DNA of 64,000 bases from Cryobacterium sp. MP_M3 (GTDB lineage: Bacteria; Actinomycetota; Actinomycetes; Actinomycetales; Microbacteriaceae), in the NCBI RefSeq assembly GCF_015752155.1, contig NZ_JADOVI010000002.1:124001-188000 (forward strand). The letters run 5' to 3'. Every line of letters starts with the position of its first letter. Within the stretch, counting starts at the first letter, position 1. The translations under genes and the position numbers were made by a program. The notes under the pieces were generated by a model, which was given only the letters and a program-made list of their open reading frames with translations, did no database searches and was not told the origin of the DNA. Of this stretch, positions 58,930-64,000 are shown one piece after another.

Positions 58930-60147
58930 ATGACGTTTGAGACCCCGGCATCCGAACGAGCCCCGGCCGCCCCCGAGGTGAACCCGGCGCTCCACCCGGT
59001 GCGGCAGGTCTGGACCACCCCGGTGCGCCGCCCCAGCGGGGCCGCGGTCGCGCTCGCGATCATCGGGATCGTCGTCGCCGGTGCGGCGCTGCTGCTCGTC
59101 CTGGTCTACCTCTCCACCTTCCTCGGCCCCGGCGCGCTCCTCATCTGCCTCGCCCTGGCCCTCGTGCCGCTCAGCGTGATCCTGCTCGCGGTGCGCTGGA
59201 TCGACCGGTGGGAGCCTGAGCCGCGGCCGGCCCTCTGGTTCGCACTGCTCTGGGGTGCCGGGGTGTCCGTCGTCTCCGCCCTGGTCTTCGATCTCGGGGT
59301 GAAGCTGGCCCTCGCGGCCACCGGTGCGGCCGCGACCGGCGACGGCGCCGACTTCGTCACCGGCGTGATCCAGGCGCCCATCGTGGAGGAGACCGCGAAA
59401 GGGGCCGGCATCCTGCTCTTGTTCTGGGCGATGCGGCGCCGGTTCGACGGCCCGGTCGACGGCGTGGTCTACGCCGCGACGATCGCGGCGGGCTTCGCGT
59501 TCTCCGAGAACATCCAGTACTTCGGCGTCGCGATGATCGAGGGCGGGGCGCAGACCCTCGGCTTCACCTTCCTGGTGCGCGGCGTGCTCTCGCCGTTCGC
59601 CCACGTCATGTTCACCGCGTGCACCGGCATCGCGTTCGGGCTGGCGGCCCGGCGCCGGGCCGGGCGCGCGGCCGGCACCGTGCTGCTCGGGCTGATCTCC
59701 GCCATCGCGCTGCACGCGCTCTGGAACGGTGCGTTCTACCTGCTCGTCGGCGACACCGGCCTGATCTCCTACTACCTGCTCGTGCAGGTTCCGCTCTTCA
59801 TCACGGCCGTCGTGGTGGTGGTGCTGCTGCGCCGCCAGGAGGAGCGGATCACGAAGCATTGCCTGATGGAGTACGCGGCGGCCGGCTGGTTCTCCACCGC
59901 GGAGGTCGAGATGCTGGCCACACCGCAGGGGCGGCGGCAGGCGCGCGGCTGGGCGGCGGGCCAGCCCCGGGACCGGCGCACCGGGATGCAAGACTTCATC
60001 ACGGATGCCACCCGCCTCGCCTTCGCCCGCCAGCGGATGCTCAATGGCAGCGCCGGCAACGTCGACCGGGCCGATGAGGCCCAGCTCCTGGCGCTGGTGC
60101 AGCACGATCGGGCGGCCGTGGTCGGCGCCGCCGGACCGGTGCGCTGA
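58930..60147 (+). CDS. prsW: PrsW-family intramembrane metalloprotease
   Basis: A 405-residue membrane protein with eight or nine helices. The glutamic-type PrsW motifs are present in order: PIVEETAKG (EExxK, about residue 158), FAFSENIQYF (about 190), SPFAHVMFTACTG (about 219) and the HALWNGAFY stretch (about 258). In Bacillus, PrsW cuts the anti-sigma factor RsiW; here no anti-sigma gene is adjacent, so the target is unknown. The soluble C-terminal 100 residues are an extra domain typical of actinobacterial members. Confidence 0.9.
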   Translation: MTFETPASERAPAAPEVNPALHPVRQVWTTPVRRPSGAAVALAIIGIVVAGAALLLVLVYLSTFLGPGALLICLALALVPLSVILLAVRWIDRWEPEPRPALWFALLWGAGVSVVSALVFDLGVKLALAATGAAATGDGADFVTGVIQAPIVEETAKGAGILLLFWAMRRRFDGPVDGVVYAATIAAGFAFSENIQYFGVAMIEGGAQTLGFTFLVRGVLSPFAHVMFTACTGIAFGLAARRRAGRAAGTVLLGLISAIALHALWNGAFYLLVGDTGLISYYLLVQVPLFITAVVVVVLLRRQEERITKHCLMEYAAAGWFSTAEVEMLATPQGRRQARGWAAGQPRDRRTGMQDFITDATRLAFARQRMLNGSAGNVDRADEAQLLALVQHDRAAVVGAAGPVR

Positions 60148-60180
60148 CCGGGTCACGCGGCATCCGCCGGGGTGAACCGT

Positions 60181-60280
60181 GCGGCAGAGCCTCGGCAGGC
60201 CCTCGGCAGCACCTCGGCAGACAAAGAACTCGCCGCCCGGTGGTGTGGCGATGCCGACGACTCTCCCGGAGCGGCGAGTT
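60181..60280. other. Repeats and long-range hairpin upstream of the FKBP gene
   Basis: CCTCGGCAG occurs three times between 60189 and 60220. AACTCGCCGC (60227-60236) pairs perfectly with GCGGCGAGTT (60271-60280), enclosing 34 nt. The 223-bp gap between prsW and the FKBP gene contains no supported gene. Confidence 0.55.
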
Positions 60281-60370
60281 ACTGATTTCATAGTGCGCCT
60301 CCCGGCCCCGTTCGCGCAAGGGGGAATTTCCTGGTGTGCGATCGGGGCCGGGATCGGGTTGGATAGGACC

Positions 60371-60742
60371 ATGACTGATCTGAACTCCAAGCCCGAACTC
60401 GACGCGCCGGAGGGCCCCGCGCCCGAGGCCCTCACCGTTACCGACATCGTGGTTGGCGAGGGCGCCGAGGCGACCCCCGGCGCCACCGTCGATGTGCACT
60501 ACCTCGGCGTCGAGTACGACACCGGGGCCGAATTCGACTCGTCGTGGAGCCGCGGCCAGTCGATCAATTTCCCCCTTCGCTCCCTGATCGCCGGCTGGCA
60601 GCAGGGCATTCCCGGGATGAAGGTCGGCGGGCGTCGCAAGCTCGTCGTGCCGCCGCACCTGGCCTACGGTCCCGCGGGCGGCGGCCACCGCCTCTCCGGC
60701 CAGACCCTGATCTTCGTGATCGACCTGCTCGGCGTCAGCTAG
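60371..60742 (+). CDS. FKBP-type peptidyl-prolyl cis-trans isomerase
   Basis: A 123-residue single-domain FKBP. The fold signatures VDVHYLGVEYDTGAEFDSSW (about residues 40-59), SRGQSINFPL, LIAGWQQGIPGMKVGGRR and VVPPHLAYG are intact, giving rotamase activity on proline bonds. No signal peptide, so it is cytoplasmic. The ATG at 60371 has AGGA very close upstream. It is followed by a GGTCGAG-type inverted repeat that probably ends transcription. Confidence 0.92.
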   Translation: MTDLNSKPELDAPEGPAPEALTVTDIVVGEGAEATPGATVDVHYLGVEYDTGAEFDSSWSRGQSINFPLRSLIAGWQQGIPGMKVGGRRKLVVPPHLAYGPAGGGHRLSGQTLIFVIDLLGVS

Positions 60743-60750
60743 GACTCGCC

Positions 60751-60797
60751 GGTCTCGACTGGCTCGACCGCCGCCGGTGGTCGAGCCTGTCGAGACC
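60751..60797. repeat. GGTCGAG-type inverted repeat after the FKBP gene
   Basis: Arms 60751-60772 and 60776-60797 are 22 nt each, 20 paired, with a 3-nt loop. The loop is at the GACCACC end, so the hairpin is inside-out relative to the copy at 12526-12576. It starts 9 nt after the FKBP stop. Confidence 0.8.
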
Positions 60798-60915
60798 CGG
60801 CCCGGCGCTGCTGCAGGGAGACCGTGCATGCGGCATCCGCCGCCGGGCCGGTTCCACCGGTCGCCGGTTCGTCCTGCTCCGGGAAATGGTTACCCCGACA
60901 ACGCCAGTGGGCGGA

Positions 60916-60921
60916 GATAAT
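60916..60921 (+). promoter_or_regulatory. -10 box of the gene at 60927
   Basis: GATAAT, 5 nt before the ATG; a near-consensus hexamer. Confidence 0.45.
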
Positions 60922-60926
60922 GGGCC

Positions 60927-61349
60927 ATGATCTCAATCGACTGCGCACGCGCCCTGGCCGACGCCGGGCTCCGCTGGCGCCCGGTCTCGGGCGACGCTTT
61001 CCGGATCGAACGGTCGGGCTTCGAGAACGACGTCTTCACGGTCAGTGACATGACGATCGAGCCGCACGAGTTCGACACCGGCACCATCCTCGGCTTCAAC
61101 GGCACTACCGAGTGGGCACTCGATTCGCTGGCCCTCGAGGACGCGCTCTGGCTGCCGCGCGAGGACCAGTTGCGAGACCTGCTCCGCAGCACCTTCCGCT
61201 CGCTCACCCGGCTCGGCGAGGACGCCTACCGGGTGCGGGTCGCCCTGGCCGGCACCGACGAGCACCATGACGCGGCCGACCCGGCGGATGCCTACGCCCT
61301 GGCGCTGCTGCGGCTGATCCGGCGCTCCGGCGACGACCTGGTCTCGTGA
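60927..61349 (+). CDS. Conserved actinobacterial protein of unknown function
   Basis: A 140-residue soluble protein. The stretch ISIDCARALADAGLRWRPV, then FTVSDMTIEPHEF, GFNGTTEWALDS and LWLPREDQLRDLL, is a conserved actinobacterial pattern that is often mislabelled as pilus assembly protein CpaE; no CpaE ATPase motif is present. It looks like a small beta-rich domain. The following YkvA-like gene overlaps its stop (GTGA), so the two are an operon. Confidence 0.75.
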   Translation: MISIDCARALADAGLRWRPVSGDAFRIERSGFENDVFTVSDMTIEPHEFDTGTILGFNGTTEWALDSLALEDALWLPREDQLRDLLRSTFRSLTRLGEDAYRVRVALAGTDEHHDAADPADAYALALLRLIRRSGDDLVS

Positions 61350-61768
61350 GCCCGACCGGCCCCGAGTGGTGGGAGATCGTGCTCGCCGTTGCCGGCGGCA
61401 TCCTGCTGCTCTGGCTGGTGCTGGTCGGCCTGCTCTGGCGGTCCGCCCGCAAGCAGCCCGACCCGACCCGGCTGCGAGACGCGCTGCGCCTGATCCCCGA
61501 CGTGGTGCGGCTGCTTCGGCGGCTGGCGGCCGACCGGACCGTTTCGCCCGGGGTGCGGGTCTGGCTGCTCGTACTCCTCGGGTATCTCCTCTCGCCGATC
61601 GACCTGGTGCCGGACTTCATCCCGGTGCTGGGCTACGCGGACGACGCGATCATCGTCGCCCTCGTGCTGCGGTTCGTCACCCGCCGTGCGGGAGCGGAAG
61701 CGGTCGAGCGGCACTGGCCCGGCACTCCGCAGGGACTGGCGGTGCTGCGAACCCTGGCCGGGATCTGA
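61346..61768 (+). CDS. YkvA-like (DUF1232) membrane protein
   Basis: A 140-residue protein: one N-terminal helix (about residues 10-31), then the DUF1232 core with RLLRRLAADRTVSPGVRVWL leading into LLGYLLSPIDLVPDFIPVLG, whose SPIDLVPDFIP is the family hallmark, and a second hydrophobic hairpin. Function is unknown. The GTG overlaps the preceding stop. Confidence 0.86.
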   Translation: MSPTGPEWWEIVLAVAGGILLLWLVLVGLLWRSARKQPDPTRLRDALRLIPDVVRLLRRLAADRTVSPGVRVWLLVLLGYLLSPIDLVPDFIPVLGYADDAIIVALVLRFVTRRAGAEAVERHWPGTPQGLAVLRTLAGI

Positions 61769-61802
61769 CCAGGAGCCGCCCCACGCACCCGTTTCGGCAT
61801 GC

Positions 61803-61858
61803 CGCGCCCGCGGCGCGGTAGTTGCCTGCCGAAACCGGCGCGGGACGGGTCCCGCGCA
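61803..61858. terminator. Two adjacent hairpins between convergent genes
   Basis: CCGCGCC/GGCGCGG (61803-61819) and GCGCGGGA/TCCCGCGC (61839-61858, 4-nt loop). They lie between the YkvA-like gene and the convergent SDR gene. Further on, GGGTCCCG recurs near 61849 and 61885. Confidence 0.5.
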
Positions 61859-61932
61859 GAATGTCCGGGCTGGTGCGGGCCGGGTCCCGAGCAGGATGGC
61901 CGGACTGATCCGGCCGCCGGGCGATCGGGCTG

Positions 61933-62790
61933 CTAGGCGATCCAGCTGCCGGTGAGACGCTGCACGGCCGAGCCGTCGGGGTCGGCGAGCTTGACGCCGA
62001 CGAACTGACGGGCGGCATCCGAGGTCTGCACCCGGAACGGCGGGACATCGCCGTCGAGCAGGGCGGCGACTACGGAACCGGCGCTCTCGGCCGACTGCGC
62101 CGAGGCGAACGAGGAACCCGCGCGGGCGAGGTAGGCGGCGAGGCCCGCCGCGTACGGGTCGCCGACGACAGCCGGCGCGGCCGGATCGAAGCCGACGTTG
62201 GCGACGAATGAGGTCGCGACGGCGCCGGGCTCGACCACGGTCACCGACACGCCCGCCGACCGCGCCACGGGCGCGAGGCTCTCCATGAATCCCTCCACGG
62301 CGAACTTCGCGGCGCAGTACGCCTCGTTGAACGGCTGCCCGATGACGCCGCCGACGCTGGTCACGGTGATCAGCCGGCCGTGGCTCGTGCGCAGGTGGGG
62401 GAGCGCGGCCCGGGTGACCGCCACGACCCCGAAGAAGTTCACTTCCATCACGGCCCTGACCTGGTCGATGGTCTCGTTCTCGATCGTGCCCAGGTGGCCG
62501 GATCCGGCGTTGTTGAGCACCGCGTCGAGGCGGCCGTAGCGGCCGACGATCTCGGCGACCACCTCGGTCACCGACTGCGCCTCGGTCACATCGAGGCGGC
62601 GGATGTCGAGGGTCACCCCGGCGGCGTCGGCGGCGCCCCGCAGCGCCCGCGAGCCCTCGAGGTTGCGCATGGTGGCCACGACGGTGTGGCCGGCCCTGGC
62701 CGCCGCGATGGCGGCGTGCAACCCGATTCCCGACGAGGTCCCGGTGATGAGGACGATGTTCGGCGTGTGTCCGTCAGATGAGTTCGTCAT
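61933..62790 (-). CDS. SDR-family oxidoreductase
   Basis: A 285-residue classical SDR of the ketosteroid/retinol-dehydrogenase-like type. TGTSSGIG (about residue 17), NNAG (about 93), the SV region before YCAAKFA (Tyr and Lys about 158-162) and PGAVAT are in place. Substrate unknown. TAGGCT (62798-62803) is 7 nt from the ATG and overlaps the stop of the upstream flavin-type gene, so it has its own promoter. Confidence 0.87.
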   Translation of the reverse strand: MTNSSDGHTPNIVLITGTSSGIGLHAAIAAARAGHTVVATMRNLEGSRALRGAADAAGVTLDIRRLDVTEAQSVTEVVAEIVGRYGRLDAVLNNAGSGHLGTIENETIDQVRAVMEVNFFGVVAVTRAALPHLRTSHGRLITVTSVGGVIGQPFNEAYCAAKFAVEGFMESLAPVARSAGVSVTVVEPGAVATSFVANVGFDPAAPAVVGDPYAAGLAAYLARAGSSFASAQSAESAGSVVAALLDGDVPPFRVQTSDAARQFVGVKLADPDGSAVQRLTGSWIA

Positions 62791-62797
62791 GCCGGCG

Positions 62798-62803
62798 AGC
62801 CTA
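62798..62803 (-). promoter_or_regulatory. -10 box of the SDR gene
   Basis: TAGGCT on the minus strand, 7 nt before the ATG ending at 62790. Confidence 0.45.
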
Positions 62804-63226
62804 GTAGCGGTCGGGCTCCGGGCCGAGCTGGAAGCGCCGCCCGGTGATCACCTGCGGGGTGATCTCCACGTAGATGTACTTGAGGGTGGGGATGAGGGGC
62901 CGCAGCGGCAACTGGTCGGCGGCCTCGATCTCGTGCTGGGTGTCGAGCACGCGGGCCTTTCCCCGCACGACGACGCTCCAGGCCTCGTCGCGGCCGATTC
63001 CGTCGGTCTCGAAGGCGACCTTGTCGTTCACGGTGAGTTCGAGGAGTTTCGTGCCCTCGGCCGTTCGGAAGACCAGCCGCCGGTCGGAGGCGATGAAGTT
63101 GACCGGGTAGATGTCGGGTTCCCCGGAGATGCTCATCGCGAGGCGCCCGAAACTCGACGAGATCAGGAGCTCCCAGCATTCGTCTTCGCTGAGGTGCCGG
63201 ACCGGATACAGGTCGTTGGTTTCCAT
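62801..63226 (-). CDS. Pyridoxamine-5'-phosphate-oxidase-fold (PPOX) protein
   Basis: A 141-residue split-barrel flavin-binding protein. LSEDECWELLISSSFGRLAM in outline (residues 13-32), YPVNFIASDRRLVFRTAEGTK (about 41) and VVVRGKARVLD (about 86) fit the PPOX/nitroimidazole-resistance-like small group, which binds FMN, F420 or heme. The true cofactor and substrate are open. The ATG at 63226 follows GAATAT by 5 nt. Confidence 0.85.
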   Translation of the reverse strand: METNDLYPVRHLSEDECWELLISSSFGRLAMSISGEPDIYPVNFIASDRRLVFRTAEGTKLLELTVNDKVAFETDGIGRDEAWSVVVRGKARVLDTQHEIEAADQLPLRPLIPTLKYIYVEITPQVITGRRFQLGPEPDRY

Positions 63227-63300
63227 GCCCCATATTCCCACGCCATCGGGTCGGATGCGAGCATGTGGCGCGGCAATCCGCCGCCGAGCCGGGGCGGCGG

Positions 63301-63657
63301 TCATCCGGGAGGCTGGGAGTCGGCTCCAAACCCGCCGAGTGGCGAGTCAGGGGAACGACGGGGCCCGGCCGGCCGTGGTCCTGGCCCGGATTCGGCCCGC
63401 CGGGACGCCTTCACCCGGTCGACGAGTTCCTTCCACGGCCCGCAGACCTGTGGTTCGGCGAGGACAACCTCGTTCGGTGCACACCGGATGCGGTAGACGA
63501 ACCGGTCCGGTTCGGGTGCCCGCGCGCTCACCTCGGCCCACGGCAAGGCCGTGATCAGCTCGGCCCAGTCGGCGGCGTCGGGCTGCGCGTCGACGTCGAC
63601 CTCCCAGGTGGTGCGGATGCCGGCGATGCCTCCGCTCCGCGAAACGACGACCTTCAT
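63301..63657 (-). CDS. Emfourin-like inhibitor of the adjacent M4 metalloprotease
   Basis: A 118-residue cytoplasmic protein whose first 80 residues match the protealysin-inhibitor (emfourin) pattern: KVVVSRSGGIAGIRTTWEVD (residues 2-21), DWAELITALPW, and YRIRCAPNEVVLAEPQV in outline. The remaining C-terminal part is Pro/Gly/Arg-rich. It starts 10 nt after the stop of an M4 metalloprotease gene, the arrangement known for protealysin and emfourin, so inhibition of that protease is the likely job. TAGCAT (63665-63670) is 7 nt upstream and may give it a separate promoter. Confidence 0.78.
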   Translation of the reverse strand: MKVVVSRSGGIAGIRTTWEVDVDAQPDAADWAELITALPWAEVSARAPEPDRFVYRIRCAPNEVVLAEPQVCGPWKELVDRVKASRRAESGPGPRPAGPRRSPDSPLGGFGADSQPPG

Positions 63658-63667
63658 GCGGCCGATG

Positions 63668-64000
63668 CTACTCCGAGCGCTGTTGTTCCGGGCGCTGTTG
63701 TTCCGGGCGCTGTGCTTCAGGGCGCTGTGCTTCCGGGAGCTTCGTCCCGCCGGGTCGGCCGGTCCCGAGCCCGGCTGCCAGACCAGAGCCGAGGCCGACC
63801 GTGGTCCAGGCGGCCACGACCGCCCGGTGTTGCTCCGATCCGATCCCGAAGCGTTTCACGGCCGCGCGGGCGGTGGCCCGGGCGAAGGCGGCGAAGGTGA
63901 CGGCGCTGCCGAGTGTGCCGCTGGTCAGGGTGTCGTACCAGATCTGCCCCGGCGCCTCCCACGCGTTGCCGCCGAGTGCCTCGGCGACCAGGTAGAACGC
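63668..64000 (-). CDS. M4 (protealysin-like) neutral metalloprotease, C-terminal end (partial)
   Basis: Only the last 110 residues are in the window. AFYLVAEALGGNAWEAPGQIW in outline, then YDTLTSGTLGSAVTFAAFARAT, is the C-terminal helical lobe of M4 proteases; the HExxH zinc site would lie beyond the right edge. The fragment ends in four PE(A/Q)QR units. The inhibitor-like gene follows 10 nt downstream. Whether it has a secretion signal cannot be seen; protealysin-type enzymes lack a standard one. Confidence 0.8.
   Translation of the reverse strand, partial: AFYLVAEALGGNAWEAPGQIWYDTLTSGTLGSAVTFAAFARATARAAVKRFGIGSEQHRAVVAAWTTVGLGSGLAAGLGTGRPGGTKLPEAQRPEAQRPEQQRPEQQRSE
63677..63736 (-). repeat. 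In-frame 15-bp tandem repeat at the end of the protease gene
   Basis: Four 15-bp units at 63677, 63692, 63707 and 63722 (plus-strand core GCGCTGTTGTTCCGG) encode the PEQQR and PEAQR units. Confidence 0.85.

Noticed and set aside
57397..60486. Minus-strand open frame of 1029 codons
   Set aside because: Antisense to glcD, prsW and the FKBP gene, which have complete family signatures.
1..64000. CRISPR array, prophage, insertion sequence, integrase or attachment site
   Set aside because: No spacer-repeat pattern, transposase, integrase or tRNA target was found. The repeats present are tandem in-frame units or intergenic palindromes.

Overview
The window is GC-rich, densely packed chromosomal DNA from an actinobacterium, most likely a member of the Microbacteriaceae. 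The evidence is AdnAB in place of RecBCD, a mycoredoxin, a DUF3107 protein, a UvrD2-type helicase next to NudC, a DUF222/HNH endonuclease, and many start codons placed 6-7 nt after a TANNNT box, as in leaderless actinobacterial genes. I see no rRNA, tRNA, CRISPR array, insertion sequence or prophage. Nearly every gene looks like ordinary core or near-core chromosome.

Layout. 1-1.5 kb: the start of an E1-alpha dehydrogenase gene with an IclR regulator in front. 1.7-4.2 kb: a PPK2 polyphosphate kinase and a succinate-semialdehyde dehydrogenase, tail to tail. 4.2-8.3 kb: an overlapping minus-strand operon (PRC/MgtE_N/CBS protein, DUF1003, Mrp, lipoprotein). 8.3-12.5 kb: stress-type membrane protein, aminopeptidase P, membrane-anchored EEP hydrolase, PHP phosphoesterase. 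12.6-27.3 kb: a DNA/RNA-maintenance block holding a DEAD-box helicase, ferritin-like protein, DUF3107, adnA-adnB, a degenerate phosphotransferase, nudC-uvrD2 and a TOMM cyclodehydratase-like protein. 27.4-34.5 kb: NAD(P)-binding/DUF2867 protein, an SGNH protein lacking its serine, an HNH endonuclease, VOC protein, a CsoR/RcnR-family regulator with its operator, and DUF2207. 34.7-45.8 kb: SNF2 helicase, pfkA, mycoredoxin, Nudix, a phosphate transporter, two nucleobase permeases and a carboxylesterase. 45.8-52.8 kb: a divergent catabolic locus (glutamine-synthetase-like ligase, PuuD-like hydrolase, aldehyde dehydrogenase, SDR, FadR-type regulator, and an ethanolamine-permease-type transporter). 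52.9-64 kb: alpha/beta hydrolase, GT2, FAH, an Ada-AlkA fusion, GlcD, PrsW, FKBP, small conserved proteins, SDR, a PPOX-fold protein, and an emfourin-like inhibitor behind the 3' end of an M4 protease gene.

How the genes work together. The clearest functional unit is the 45.8-52.8 kb locus. It fits uptake, gamma-glutamylation, oxidation through an aldehyde to an acid, and hydrolysis of an amine. It has an alcohol-dehydrogenase-type SDR where the putrescine pathway would have the PuuB oxidase, so ethanolamine is the best guess for the substrate. The 15.9-26.5 kb block is a double-strand-break-processing and nucleotide-quality locus, laid out much as adnAB-nudC-uvrD2 is in mycobacteria. Two of its genes run into convergent neighbours, with real 3' coding overlaps of 61 and 137 nt.

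Structure beyond the genes: two tandem copies of an 83-nt palindromic element (40.6-40.85 kb), three copies of a GGTCGAG-type repeat at gene ends, several in-frame short tandem repeats, one likely metal-regulator operator and one 26-bp perfect palindrome.
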